Source of the DNA: Phycisphaerales bacterium
GTDB taxonomy: Bacteria > Planctomycetota > Phycisphaerae > Sedimentisphaerales > Anaerobacaceae
DNA: 64,000 bases
Direction of reading: 5' to 3'
Assembly (NCBI GenBank): GCA_003141315.1
Contig: PLLP01000002.1
Coordinates: 1 to 64,000, forward strand
Positions 27,187 to 36,072 of this stretch are shown here, piece after piece. A program made the position numbers and the translations under genes. Position 1 is the first letter of the stretch; each line of letters begins with the position of its first letter. The notes beneath the pieces were generated by a model. It made no database searches. It was not told where the DNA came from and was given only the letters and a program-made list of their open reading frames with translations.

Positions 27187-27705
27187 TTATAGTTTCATAT
27201 TCACAAACGCTGGCTTTCTTTCCTCGTTCGCAACGCCGGCCGCGTTATACGTAATCACATCTGGCTTTTGCTTGTTAAAAATCCCGTTCAGCATAAGCCT
27301 GTTAAATCGCGAGCACTCCGCCAGCAAAAAAACCGTAGCCGAATATTCCTTTTTCAGCCGCCCCGCCAGAATTTTCAGCCGCTCCTTCTTTTCCGCCAAT
27401 TCTCTGCCCTGCCCCTCAGGCAGCCATCTCTGCAAATTCGTCAAGGTCATCTCCTCGCAGCTGCAGCCGAGCATTCCCGCCAGTTCTTCTCTAATTCCGC
27501 TTCTTTGCGACTGCTGCGTCTCATACGCCTGCATCTCGCAGCGAATCTCATCGAGAAGCTTTACCAGCTCCGCATCGTTCCTCTTTATCACAGCCGAACG
27601 CATCTCGTCCAATCGCAGCAGCGTCTTCTGCATATTGTCAATATCACGGTCGAGACACAACGATAACTGCTCGACCTTGCTTTTTATTTCCGCATCATTT
27701 CTCAT
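27187..27705 (-). CDS. flgN: FlgN-like chaperone for FlgK/FlgL
   Basis: The 172-residue, mostly helical protein matches the FlgN pattern: an N-terminal helical bundle with paired acidic residues, a conserved LLDEIRCEMQAYE-like helix and a C-terminal helix with FNRLMLNGIF before an IDR-like tail. FlgN delivers FlgK and FlgL to the export gate. The position immediately before flgK and the four-base overlap with the flgJ gene support the call. Similarity between FlgN proteins is low, so position carries much of the weight. Confidence 0.8.
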   Translation of the reverse strand: MRNDAEIKSKVEQLSLCLDRDIDNMQKTLLRLDEMRSAVIKRNDAELVKLLDEIRCEMQAYETQQSQRSGIREELAGMLGCSCEEMTLTNLQRWLPEGQGRELAEKKERLKILAGRLKKEYSATVFLLAECSRFNRLMLNGIFNKQKPDVITYNAAGVANEERKPAFVNMKL

Positions 27706-28070
27706 ATATCTACTTCAACCTTGCCCGTGCTGCTGTTTTTGTTAGCCGTCTCATCGAGCGACTTCTTTATATCTTTCCACAACCCGACGCCCCCGTTATC
27801 CGATATATACTGGCTCATATACATCGAAAACAAACTCTGAACCTGCTCGCTCGTCTGCTCTTTTTCCAGCCCCCACTCGCCAATCGTCTTGTTCATCTCC
27901 GTCAAAAGCTGATAAACAAAAACCGATTCGAAATCTTTGGCAAGCTTTTCTGTTTTTTCACCGCTCACCTTGCCCGCTGCTGCCGCAGTTCCCGCCGTCT
28001 TTGCCGTAAGGTCCGGCATAGAAACTATCGGATTTATTATACCGGCATTATCCAACCCTAAAGAATCCAC
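27702..28070 (-). CDS. flgJ: FlgJ-type rod-binding protein without muramidase domain
   Basis: The 122-residue protein carries the rod-binding domain of FlgJ (KLAKDFESVFVYQLLTEMNK, then FSMYMSQYISDNGGVGLWKD). The C-terminal peptidoglycan hydrolase domain of enteric FlgJ is absent, as in many non-enteric bacteria. The protein acts as a cap or scaffold during rod assembly. It lies ten bases downstream of flgI and overlaps the FlgN-like gene by four bases. Confidence 0.88.
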   Translation of the reverse strand: MDSLGLDNAGIINPIVSMPDLTAKTAGTAAAAGKVSGEKTEKLAKDFESVFVYQLLTEMNKTIGEWGLEKEQTSEQVQSLFSMYMSQYISDNGGVGLWKDIKKSLDETANKNSSTGKVEVDI

Positions 28071-28080
28071 TGCCCTCTCC

Positions 28081-29196
28081 TTACATTATTTCGAGTCTCG
28101 CCTGAAGAGCGCCAGCCTTCTTCAATGCGTTAAATATCGCTATCAAATCTCGCGGCGTCGCTCCTATCGCATTCAGCGTCCGCGCAAGCTCCGCAACCGT
28201 CACCGTTTTCGCAACCGGAATCAGGAATCCTTCCTTTTCCTCGATGCTCACCGCCGTCTCCTGAACCACCTTCGTTTCCCCCGCATCCGAAAACGGCGCC
28301 GTCGGCTGCGAGACTATCGGCGTCTCTTTTATCTTCACCACTAAGCTTCCCTGCGAAATCGCCACCGCTGATATCCCGACGTTTTGACCAACCACAATCG
28401 TGCCTGTCTTTTCGTTTATCACCACCACCGCCGGCATATCGACCGCCACCTCCACGTTTGTAATCCTGTCGATAAATCCCGCGATATCCGCATCGGTCAC
28501 CTGGGTCGGCACTACGACCTTTATCGTTCCCGCATCCGCCACCACACAACTGGCGGCATAGACCTCATTGATGCCTTTGCTTATCCGCTGCGCCGTCGTA
28601 AAATCGTTATTACGAAGGTTCAATGTTAGTATCCGGCGGCCCGCAATCACATCGATGAAATTCGCAATCTCTTCTTTTTCCACAATCGCCCCGTTGGGTA
28701 TCCTGCCGACAGTCTGGTGATTTTTCGTAATTGTCGCCTTCTCGCCCGACGCCGTCCACCCGCCAAGCGACAGGCCCGCCGCCATCGTCACCGCGTATAT
28801 CTGCCCATCGAGGCCTTCCATCGCGGTCGCCATAAGGATGCCGCCCTGCAAACTTTTCGCATCGCCAATCGACGATACATCAACATCTATCCTGCTGCCC
28901 TCGCGCGAAAACGCCCCGAGCTCCGCCGTCACCATCACAATCGCGATGTTGCCGCCCTTGAGCTGGTCCGGCGTAAGAACAAGACCCGAACGCCTCAGTA
29001 TATTCGTGAGCATCTGCTGCGACGGCATCGTCGAATCGCCCGTCCCCGATAGTCCCACAACCAGACCGACACCGCTTAACGGGTTCGAGCGGATTCCCTG
29101 AATTTCCACGATATCCTTTACCCGCTCCGCCGCCGCAAAAGGAACAAAACCCGCCAGCAAACTCACCGCAATTATAATACGCATCTTTTTAATCAT
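28081..29196 (-). CDS. flgI: flagellar P-ring protein FlgI
   Basis: The 371-residue protein has a signal peptide (about residues 1-23) and the FlgI body (KDIVEIQGIRSNPLSGVGLV, then GLSGTGDSTMPSQQMLTNIL). FlgI forms the periplasmic P ring around the rod, so the cell has peptidoglycan and an outer membrane. It lies 15 bases after flgH in the same operon. Confidence 0.96.
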   Translation of the reverse strand: MIKKMRIIIAVSLLAGFVPFAAAERVKDIVEIQGIRSNPLSGVGLVVGLSGTGDSTMPSQQMLTNILRRSGLVLTPDQLKGGNIAIVMVTAELGAFSREGSRIDVDVSSIGDAKSLQGGILMATAMEGLDGQIYAVTMAAGLSLGGWTASGEKATITKNHQTVGRIPNGAIVEKEEIANFIDVIAGRRILTLNLRNNDFTTAQRISKGINEVYAASCVVADAGTIKVVVPTQVTDADIAGFIDRITNVEVAVDMPAVVVINEKTGTIVVGQNVGISAVAISQGSLVVKIKETPIVSQPTAPFSDAGETKVVQETAVSIEEKEGFLIPVAKTVTVAELARTLNAIGATPRDLIAIFNALKKAGALQARLEIM

Positions 29197-29211
29197 ACTT
29201 TTGCCCGCCGA

Positions 29212-29817
29212 TTAAAATGGCCATATAATATCCAGAAAACCACCCAAAAATCCCGGCTTCGTGTAAGGTGCCGCCACTCCCGCGTTCCTGCTGACGATAC
29301 TGAAATCCGCCACCTGTTCGCTCTTGACGGTATTATCGAACTTGATGTCGCTCGGCCTGACCACGCCGCTTATCTCTATCGACTGCACGTCGCTGCCTAT
29401 ATCACGCTGACGTTTGCCCATCACCACCAAATTCCCGTTCGGCATAATGTCAACCACCACTACCGTCATCTTATCAACGAACTTCCGCTCGTCCTTATAA
29501 TCCGCTTTGCTCTTCAGCGAGTTGGCGCTCGTTCCATCCGTCCCGAATTCGCCGAGGTCTGCGAAATTGCCGAGCTTGCCGTTGAACTTGATATTCTTAT
29601 CCGTATCCTTGCTCAAATCCCTCTTCGCCTTATTGTCGATTGTGCTGTTTTCCGTCACCAGAATCGTCAGAACGTCGCCAATCTTTCGGGCCACGTCATC
29701 GGCATACAGGGCTGGCTTATTCCTGTCCCTCTTTGCCCAGATGGAATCTGCCCGGCAAAGATTCGCCCCGATAATCACCGATACCGCCGTCAATATCAAA
29801 ATTCCTTTTCTATTCAT
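29212..29817 (-). CDS. flgH: flagellar L-ring protein FlgH
   Basis: The 201-residue protein has a signal peptide and the FlgH core (KIGDVLTILVTENSTIDNKA, later NLVVMGKRQRDIGSDVQSIE and VVRPSDI). FlgH forms the L ring in the outer membrane and is usually a lipoprotein. Here the only N-terminal Cys (about residue 21, GANLCRAD) is not in a canonical lipobox, so lipidation is uncertain and ordinary signal-peptidase cleavage after CRA is possible. Oddly for the operon, 114 repeat-rich bases separate it from flgA. Confidence 0.93.
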   Translation of the reverse strand: MNRKGILILTAVSVIIGANLCRADSIWAKRDRNKPALYADDVARKIGDVLTILVTENSTIDNKAKRDLSKDTDKNIKFNGKLGNFADLGEFGTDGTSANSLKSKADYKDERKFVDKMTVVVVDIMPNGNLVVMGKRQRDIGSDVQSIEISGVVRPSDIKFDNTVKSEQVADFSIVSRNAGVAAPYTKPGFLGGFLDIIWPF

Positions 29818-29836
29818 AATCTTACCTTCCTGTTCA

Positions 29837-29912
29837 CTTTGTGCCTTTGTGCCTTCATTCTCTTTTCTGTGTTCCGCTTGCCACGCCGTAGTCCGCCGCA
29901 GGCGGAGCGGGT
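29837..29912 (-). repeat. degenerate GTGCCTTT tract plus palindromic repeat between flgA and flgH
   Basis: A CTTTGTGCC tract at 29837-29862 is followed by a 28-base element at 29885-29912 that recurs at 38058-38085 with one mismatch. Similar tracts precede prfB-region elements at 41983-42020 and 43263-43300. They lie inside the flg operon, between two co-transcribed genes. Confidence 0.8.
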
Positions 29913-29931
29913 GCCTAATTTTTTCCTTATC

Positions 29932-31059
29932 TTAAAATACCGGCTCGACGCTTCCGTCTTCGTTTATCTTCGCAACAATAATCCTGTTCGAATCGATATT
30001 CTGCACCTTTATCTTTTCGCCGGCACAGCCCCTTTGCAGCGCCTTGCCCGACGCCGACACCTGAAGACCGCCGCTATTTATCTTAATCGAAACTGCCTGG
30101 TTGCGATTTATAACCACCTGCTGTGTGCCCGTAGAAGAGCCGCCGTTCTTTTGGCGGGCCTGCGCCGGCAAATCCTTTTTGCCCTGCTCCTCTGCAATAT
30201 CAACTACCTGAAATTTCACTCCGCCCGCTTGCGGTGAGCTTGTCGAACCCGCCTGCCGCATTTCCTCTTTATCTCCCTGCACCTGTTCTGCGGCAGTAAA
30301 TTGTTTTTCATTATCTTTTTTCCTGTCGGCTGCTATGCGAATCAGCCGCAGGCAGACCTCGCGCCTGCCTATCTCCCTGCCATCCGCAAGCACAACAAAT
30401 TCCACCCTCGCAAGCGCCGTCGTATTATTCTCCGACAGGTGCGGCACAAGTTTGATTTCCTTCGCCCCCGAATAAATCACAAGGTCCGCTGGCGTCCGCA
30501 CCGTGTAATACTGCTTCGCCGATGAGTACGCCGGCATCTTCTTCAAAATCGCTATCGCCTGCTTTACAAATTCGCAGCCGCTGATTATCTGGTCCCGGCT
30601 CACCGTCACCTGCGACGCCCCCTTCAAAGAAACCATCGACGTCGAAGATCCGCCGTCCTTTTGGCGGGTCGAATATCCGCCATCCTTTTGGCGGGTCGAA
30701 GATCCGCCATCTTTTTGGCGGACCGCAATCCCCATAGTATCAGGATTCGCCGCAAGCCGGCCAAGAATCGTCTGCCTGTCAATCGTTATCCTTTGTCCGG
30801 GCGTCGAGAAAAACCCAAGCTGAATTTTTTCCGCCGCCGCTCTGCTGTCCGCAGACCCCCCTTTTATAATACCAACCTGCCCGAGACTGATTGTGTTCGT
30901 ATCAATCGTCACTTCCTGCGATAGCTGTATCTCCAAAACAGATTCTGCCCCCGCACTATCCTGCGCCGCAGGCGGGGACTCGGCCGATTCGACCGCCATT
31001 GCAGCCTGTCCCGTTAAAACCAGTATCACAAATATTGAAATTATCCTGTTATTTTTCAT
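29932..31059 (-). CDS. flgA: flagellar basal body P-ring chaperone FlgA with repeat-derived inserts
   Basis: The 375-residue protein has a signal peptide (about 1-23), a SAF/FlgA domain and a C-terminal region typical of FlgA (LQRGCAGEKIKVQNIDSNRI). FlgA is a periplasmic chaperone for P-ring assembly. It is longer than most because of inserts: three tandem 27-base units translate as RQKDGGSST-like nonapeptides (30641-30721), a fourth single unit lies at 30131-30157, and a 24-base element at 30224-30247 is shared with fliP. The start overlaps the flgG stop (TAATG). Confidence 0.92.
   Translation of the reverse strand: MKNNRIISIFVILVLTGQAAMAVESAESPPAAQDSAGAESVLEIQLSQEVTIDTNTISLGQVGIIKGGSADSRAAAEKIQLGFFSTPGQRITIDRQTILGRLAANPDTMGIAVRQKDGGSSTRQKDGGYSTRQKDGGSSTSMVSLKGASQVTVSRDQIISGCEFVKQAIAILKKMPAYSSAKQYYTVRTPADLVIYSGAKEIKLVPHLSENNTTALARVEFVVLADGREIGRREVCLRLIRIAADRKKDNEKQFTAAEQVQGDKEEMRQAGSTSSPQAGGVKFQVVDIAEEQGKKDLPAQARQKNGGSSTGTQQVVINRNQAVSIKINSGGLQVSASGKALQRGCAGEKIKVQNIDSNRIIVAKINEDGSVEPVF
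30131..30157 (-). repeat. fourth in-frame copy of the 27-base palindromic unit in flgA
   Basis: The unit contains GCCGCC-TTCTTTT-GGCGG and encodes RQKNGGSST in the same reading frame as the tandem copies about 500 bases away. The separate position within one gene suggests repeated insertion or internal copying. Confidence 0.8.
30641..30721 (-). repeat. three tandem 27-base palindromic units inside flgA
   Basis: The units at 30641-30667, 30668-30694 and 30695-30721 share GTCGA-G/T-ATCCGCC-N7/8-TTGGCGG and differ at one to three positions. Each can form a hairpin with TCCGCC/GGCGG arms. A 27-base copy with the same left part lies between genes at 50394-50420. In flgA they add three nonapeptides of RQKDGGSST type without breaking the frame. 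Confidence 0.9.
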
Positions 31060-31844
31060 TACTTTATCAGCCCATTCGTAGTGCTTAACATATCATCGCC
31101 CGCCCGTATCGCACGGGAGTTCACCTCGTAAGCCCGCTGCGCCGTAATCAAATTGACAAGCTCGGTCACCATTTGAACATTCGATTTTTCCAGAAATCCC
31201 GACATTATTGATCCAAAACCATTATCGCCCGGCGTCCCGAGCGTCGCTGTGCCGCTGCCCTCCGTCGCCGCAAGCAGGTTGTCGCCCTCATTCGACAGGC
31301 CCGATGGATTCGGAAACCTCGCTAACTGCAGCGAACCAACTACCGACGAATTGCCCGACGCATCGGTTATATTGACCGTCCCGTCCTTGCCGATATCAAC
31401 GCTCGTTGCGTCAATCGGTATCGTAATCGCAGGCTCAAGCGTATAGCCGTTCGGCGTCACCAATTGTCCGTTGGCATTGGTCTGAAGCAATCCGTCGCGA
31501 GTGTATCTCGTCTGACCGTTCGGCAGCGTCACCTGCAAAAACCCGTCGCCCATAACTGCCAAATCAAGATTTCTGCCCGTGTTTTCCAGCTCACCGGGCG
31601 TATATACCTTTATCGTCGCCGCCGTTCGCACGCCGCTGCCAACCTCAAGACCGCCCGGCGTCTTTATACCAGCCGCCACCTCTGACCCGCTCTGCCTTAC
31701 CTTGTCATAGAGAAGGTCCTGAAAATCAATCTGCGTCCGCTTGAATCCATTCGTATTGATGTTGGCAAGATTATTCGCAATCGTATCTACCATCGTTTGC
31801 TGTGCCGTCATCCCTGTCGCCGCCGTTGAGAATGCCCTTAACAT
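31059..31844 (-). CDS. flgG: flagellar distal rod protein FlgG
   Basis: The 261-residue protein starts MLRAFSTAATGMTAQQTMVD, followed by the rod motif TIANNLANINTNGFKRTQID, and ends with the matching C-terminal helix (VTELVNLITAQRAYEVNSRA). FlgG builds the distal rod. I choose the ATG at 31844 because AAGGAG is nine bases upstream and the protein then begins at the conserved position; an upstream frame start adds ten unconserved residues. It is followed by flgA with a one-base overlap. Confidence 0.96.
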   Translation of the reverse strand: MLRAFSTAATGMTAQQTMVDTIANNLANINTNGFKRTQIDFQDLLYDKVRQSGSEVAAGIKTPGGLEVGSGVRTAATIKVYTPGELENTGRNLDLAVMGDGFLQVTLPNGQTRYTRDGLLQTNANGQLVTPNGYTLEPAITIPIDATSVDIGKDGTVNITDASGNSSVVGSLQLARFPNPSGLSNEGDNLLAATEGSGTATLGTPGDNGFGSIMSGFLEKSNVQMVTELVNLITAQRAYEVNSRAIRAGDDMLSTTNGLIK

Positions 31845-31914
31845 CTTACTTTGCTCCTTAAACCGTTTATTCAATCTTCCACAATTTTAACTTTTCAGCT
31901 TTAAGTTCCCGCCC

Positions 31915-32649
31915 CTATCCCGCCGCCACGCTCAGAATATTTTTCGCTGCCTCCGTCTGTGCACCAACAAGCTTCATATTCGCCTCATAGAGCCTGGTCA
32001 CCATAATCATATCCACCAGCTCATCCACTATCCGCACGTTCGACGACTCCTGGTAACCCTGCCTTACGCTTGCATTTGCTGCCGCTGCCGGCTTGATGTT
32101 TTCATCCGGCATCGTAAAACAGTTAAAACCCGAAGGAACTAACTTGCCTTCGTTATCTCCGAAATCCGCAATCTGAAATTTCCCCACCGCTGACCCGCCG
32201 GCGCTTATTGTCCCGTCGCCCGACACACTCAATTCTGACAGCGACGAACTCGCCGGTATCGTTATTGGCCCCGCCTGTCCCGCAACTATCCGCTCGGAAC
32301 TATCCACTATCTGCCCGGAGCTGTTCAAATGAAAAACTCCGTCCCGAGTATAGCGCTGGCCTTCAGGCGTCTCAATTGTAAAAAATCCCTTCCCGAAAAT
32401 CGAAAAATCCAGGCTCTGCCCAGTCTGCGTCATTGCTCCCTGCGAAAAATCTATCGCAGATTTCAGATCTACCGTCCCCGTCTGCTCCTGACCCGTCTGG
32501 TTCTGAAGCTCCATCAGCGATTTGACAAAGTCGGTGCATCTCCTTTTAAAACCGGCTGTGCTTACATTGGCCATATTGTTGGTGACGATGCTGAATTCCT
32601 GCGTCAACGCACTTATGCTCGAACCAACTTGTGCCGTAATCTCTGCCAT
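31915..32649 (-). CDS. flgF: flagellar rod protein FlgF
   Basis: The 244-residue protein has the rod-type N-terminal motif (EFSIVTNNMANVSTAGFKRR) and the C-terminal helix (VDELVDMIMVTRLYEANMKL). It is a second FlgG-family protein directly before flgG, which is the usual place for flgF, a proximal rod component. GAGG lies about ten bases before the ATG. It begins three bases after the PilZ-like gene. Confidence 0.9.
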   Translation of the reverse strand: MAEITAQVGSSISALTQEFSIVTNNMANVSTAGFKRRCTDFVKSLMELQNQTGQEQTGTVDLKSAIDFSQGAMTQTGQSLDFSIFGKGFFTIETPEGQRYTRDGVFHLNSSGQIVDSSERIVAGQAGPITIPASSSLSELSVSGDGTISAGGSAVGKFQIADFGDNEGKLVPSGFNCFTMPDENIKPAAAANASVRQGYQESSNVRIVDELVDMIMVTRLYEANMKLVGAQTEAAKNILSVAAG

Positions 32650-32652
32650 AGA

Positions 32653-33912
32653 TTATTGCCTCGCTCCTGCACCCGCCGCTTTGTAATTTTCTTTTGTTTC
32701 TTCAGCAGCCTCGCCCGCCCCCTCTTTTCCCGCCGCCTGCGATGCTGATTTAACCGCTACCCTTTTGGCAACACTCACCAGGTGGTCAATATCGGAATCG
32801 CTTAAACCTGTCAGCTCAATAGAAACAATAAAATTGTCTCCCTTTTGTTCGATATTCTTAATTTCACCCGTATCCTCTATTACCTGCGTTTCAAAACCGT
32901 TCTGTCCCGGCTTTGCGACCGCGTTCTCTATCTTCATTATCACAAGAACCCTCTGGTTCGACACTATCCGGTGTGCCGTCTCAAGCCTAAGCCAAGGCCC
33001 CGCGATAGCCGTCACCGTCATCGGAACAAAAAATGGCGACCCGACTCCTTCTGGCCGCGCAGGTCCCGAAAACGGAAAATTCGCCACCAGCGACTGCTCC
33101 TTCACCACAACCGAATCGAACCGCCTCCTCGAAATAAACCGCACGTTATCGCTGTGACTGAGCCTCAGTATATTCCCGTCATATCCTGTCACCGTGCTAT
33201 CGAATTCCCAGACCGATGCGCCGTAATCATATCGCACCCGCCACGAATCCCCGAAATTTATCTTTATATTGCCGACAAGCTTTACCCGGATTTCATTTTT
33301 GTTATTTTCGATAATCGATGTCTCGATGCCCCCGTCAACAGGGTTCGCCCTGCGCGTAAGACGAACCACCCTGCCAGCAGAAATCTGCCTGGTGGTTGGC
33401 TGATTAGATAACGCCGGCCTCCCCGCAGGCTCGGAATTCACTTTATCCCTGAAACCGATTTTCTCCCTCAGCCCCGAAAGCTCCGCCTTCAGCCGGACTA
33501 TTTCCTCGCGAACCAGTCCCTTAGACAGGTTCTGCTCGATAATCTTTTGTACGCCGCGGTCGAACGCATCCTCAATCGAATAAATGCCGTCTCTGTCCGG
33601 CAGGCCCGCCCTGTCCGCGATTTCGCCGGCCATCCGAAGCTGTCTCTCTGAAAGGCCCATCTGTCTCCCCTTGCTCGCTACCGACAGTTTCGCTGCCTTT
33701 TTTTCCTTCATCGCCCGGATAACGCTCACCGCTACAAACATCGCCCCAAGAATCACCAGCAGGGCTACGATGCCTCCCAATAACCAGACTCCCATCCCCC
33801 ATTCATTGCCGCCGGCTTCGTCAAACCGCGTGAGCGCATTGAACCTCCCGCCGCTCGACAGCTTCGACGAAACCTCACCTAAAATATCCGCAGACAACAG
33901 GGAAATGGTCAT
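32653..33912 (-). CDS. membrane-anchored PilZ/YcgR-like protein in the hook-rod operon
   Basis: The 419-residue protein has a short N-terminal segment, one membrane helix at about residues 43-66, a cytoplasmic linker with a predicted coiled coil (about 120-165), and a region at about 190-270 resembling the YcgR N-domain/PilZ pair (FGDSWRVRYDYGASVWEFDS, then RFISRRRFDSVVV). The Arg cluster is where c-di-GMP-binding proteins carry RxxxR. A further domain (about 290-390) is unassigned, and the tail is Ala/Glu/Lys rich. YcgR proteins brake the motor when c-di-GMP is high. Placement between flgE and flgF supports a flagellar role. The PilZ call needs a profile search. Confidence 0.65.
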   Translation of the reverse strand: MTISLLSADILGEVSSKLSSGGRFNALTRFDEAGGNEWGMGVWLLGGIVALLVILGAMFVAVSVIRAMKEKKAAKLSVASKGRQMGLSERQLRMAGEIADRAGLPDRDGIYSIEDAFDRGVQKIIEQNLSKGLVREEIVRLKAELSGLREKIGFRDKVNSEPAGRPALSNQPTTRQISAGRVVRLTRRANPVDGGIETSIIENNKNEIRVKLVGNIKINFGDSWRVRYDYGASVWEFDSTVTGYDGNILRLSHSDNVRFISRRRFDSVVVKEQSLVANFPFSGPARPEGVGSPFFVPMTVTAIAGPWLRLETAHRIVSNQRVLVIMKIENAVAKPGQNGFETQVIEDTGEIKNIEQKGDNFIVSIELTGLSDSDIDHLVSVAKRVAVKSASQAAGKEGAGEAAEETKENYKAAGAGARQ

Positions 33913-33924
33913 TGCTTGCCTCTT

Positions 33925-35592
33925 CTACGCTATAAGATTACTCAGTTCCTTCAATATGTCTGTTGCCACCTTGATTGTCCTGGCGTTGGCCTGGTAGCCG
34001 TTCTGCGCCTGAATCAAATTCACAAACTCCGTCGCCACGTCAGCGTTCGATTTCTCCAGCGCGCCGCCGTGAACTCCACCTGCTCCGCCACTCATCGCCT
34101 GGGTTGCTACTGCATCGCCCGAGTTGCCTGACGGCGTGAAATATCCGTTGCCTGTGCTTTCAAGACCTGCTGCATTCTGGAACAACGCTATCTGCAATGT
34201 TGCGATATTCTTCTTTATGCCGTTCGAAAACGCGCCTACTACGATACCATCATTATTAATCGATACCGAGGAAAGCCTGCCTGATCCATAACCATCCTGG
34301 TCCCGTGCAACCGCCGTCGAAGTCCCCGCAAACTGCGTAAGACCATCGAGCTTGCCCGTCGTTCCGAAATTCAAGGCTATCGCCTGCTCATTCGACGGGT
34401 CATAAGCAAATGCTACCTTGAACTGCGGTATTCCTGTGCCGCTGGTGCCAAGATAAGAACCACCGTCGCTCGGGTTAAAGGTAATCCCTTTCACCCATCT
34501 GTTAGTCATGCTAAGACTTGACACATCACCGGTTACCGATGAAAGAACCATATCCCAGGTATTTGCTGTATCGGTCTTCACAAATGCCCCGGCAAGCGTA
34601 TGCGAGCCGCCCAGCGAATCAAAAGCGGCAATATTAACAGGCTTAACCTCGCTGCCGCCCACCGTCAACATCTCGAAGTAACCCGGCATCTTTAGTTTGC
34701 CGTCGCCCGAATAAGACATCGATAAATCGGTCTTGCTGTACCCGCTCGTATTGTCGGTCACGACAATCTTCCCGTTCACCAGCGACGCTGTCGAATCCGT
34801 TAGCACGTTAGTATTCAGATGGTCCACCAAATCGCCGAGCGTCGTGCTGCCGTCCACGGCTAAAGTAAGCCCGCTGGATAGCGCAGTCCCGGCCTTGTTG
34901 TAACCGGCTATCGTTATCGTCCCGCTTGTGAGCGTCCCGGTGAACTGGTCAAGCTGGTCGAGCTGCGTAGTCGAAGCGGCTGTTACCCCGTTGTTGTATG
35001 TGTATCCGATATTCGATGACAACTTCTGCGTCTGAGGGGTATCTAAGGCTGCATCTGAGCTTAAATTTCCCGAAATGGTTATTGTCGATGTCGCTTTTGC
35101 GGGAAGCGTCACATCATAAGGCAGGTGAACCGTGTTATCTGTCGGCTGCTGAAAACCGTCGCTCTCGCCTACCGAACCTATCCTCTGAACTCGATAACCC
35201 GTCGTAGGATCAACAAGTGTCGAATCCTTATCGACCGCAAACGCTCCTGCACGCGTGTAGTAACTTTGCGAACCGTCGCTTAAAACAAAATATCCTTCGC
35301 CCTCTAACGCGAGGTCGAGCGGGTTGCCCGTGTTCACGATGTTGCCCTGCGACATATCAGGCGTAATACCCGCCACGCCGACGCCGCTGCCTATCTGCTG
35401 CGGGTTCGTGCCGCCAAGACCGCTTGTCGGCTGAGATGCCTTCTTCAGCGTCTGGCTCAAAAGCTCCGCAAAATTTATCCTGCTGGCCTTAAACGCCGTC
35501 GAATCTACGTTCGCAAGGTTGTTGCCCGCTACGTCCAGCATCTTCTGATGCGCTTGAAGGCCCGATACTCCTGATGATAACGCAAAACTCAT
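33925..35592 (-). CDS. flgE: flagellar hook protein FlgE
   Basis: The 555-residue protein has the hook/rod N-terminus (GVSGLQAHQKMLDVAGNNLA, then NVDSTAFKASRINF), an enlarged Thr/Ser/Gly-rich middle and the conserved C-terminus (VATEFVNLIQAQNGYQANAR). FlgE polymerises into the hook. It follows flgD by 31 bases, the standard order, since FlgD caps the growing hook. Confidence 0.95.
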   Translation of the reverse strand: MSFALSSGVSGLQAHQKMLDVAGNNLANVDSTAFKASRINFAELLSQTLKKASQPTSGLGGTNPQQIGSGVGVAGITPDMSQGNIVNTGNPLDLALEGEGYFVLSDGSQSYYTRAGAFAVDKDSTLVDPTTGYRVQRIGSVGESDGFQQPTDNTVHLPYDVTLPAKATSTITISGNLSSDAALDTPQTQKLSSNIGYTYNNGVTAASTTQLDQLDQFTGTLTSGTITIAGYNKAGTALSSGLTLAVDGSTTLGDLVDHLNTNVLTDSTASLVNGKIVVTDNTSGYSKTDLSMSYSGDGKLKMPGYFEMLTVGGSEVKPVNIAAFDSLGGSHTLAGAFVKTDTANTWDMVLSSVTGDVSSLSMTNRWVKGITFNPSDGGSYLGTSGTGIPQFKVAFAYDPSNEQAIALNFGTTGKLDGLTQFAGTSTAVARDQDGYGSGRLSSVSINNDGIVVGAFSNGIKKNIATLQIALFQNAAGLESTGNGYFTPSGNSGDAVATQAMSGGAGGVHGGALEKSNADVATEFVNLIQAQNGYQANARTIKVATDILKELSNLIA

Positions 35593-35623
35593 TTTCGTAT
35601 CTCCTAACTATTTAAATCGTTAT

Positions 35624-36004
35624 TTACTGTATTGATACAACATCATCCAAGCCAACCGCGTAACCGCCAACTGAAAGTATGATGTTGCCGTCACTGTTTT
35701 TGCCGACCCCCTGAACCATACCGGCATTTGTTGTTGTGGTCCCATCTTCTGCCGTAGACTGATAGGTCACTTGCTTACCAACCAGAGAGCTTGCATACAT
35801 CAACTGATTGGTCTTGAGAACCTCCGAAAAAGAAGTGTTCATCGTCTCTAACTGCTGAAGCTCCGAAAACTGTGCCAGCTGAGACGCCATTTGGTTGTTG
35901 TCCAAAGGATTTGTCGGGTCCTGATTTTTCAACTGCTCTACCAACAGCTTTATATAATCAGTCTGAATCGTTGACGACGATGTTGCTGATGATACGGTTG
36001 CCAT
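35624..36004 (-). CDS. flgD: flagellar hook-capping protein FlgD
   Basis: The 126-residue protein has the FlgD N-terminal domain with the hallmark YIKLLVEQLKNQDPTNPLDN followed by ASQLAQFSELQQLETMN. It lacks the long C-terminal Ig/tudor region of enteric FlgD. The ATG at 36004 is chosen because AAGGAA lies eight bases upstream and the protein then begins at the family position; a frame open to 36265 runs back through the promoter and is leader. It is the first gene of the hook-rod operon, under a sigma-54 promoter. Confidence 0.93.
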   Translation of the reverse strand: MATVSSATSSSTIQTDYIKLLVEQLKNQDPTNPLDNNQMASQLAQFSELQQLETMNTSFSEVLKTNQLMYASSLVGKQVTYQSTAEDGTTTTNAGMVQGVGKNSDGNIILSVGGYAVGLDDVVSIQ

Positions 36005-36056
36005 AAATTTGTTTCCTTCAAAAAGTTTCTTAAAAAATTTGTTCCGCTTAAACCAA

Positions 36057-36072
36057 AGCAACAACCGTGCCA
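36057..36072 (-). promoter_or_regulatory. sigma-54 promoter for the flgD-flgL hook/rod operon
   Basis: The minus strand reads TGGCACGGTTGTTGCT, a full match to the TGGCACG-N4-TTGCW consensus, with GG and GC ten bases apart. Transcription would start near 36045, giving a leader of about 40 bases before the flgD ATG. Confidence 0.93.

Noticed and set aside
30641-30721. CRISPR-like tandem repeat in flgA
   Set aside because: The units are directly adjacent with no spacers, translate in frame and are palindromic; no cas genes are near.
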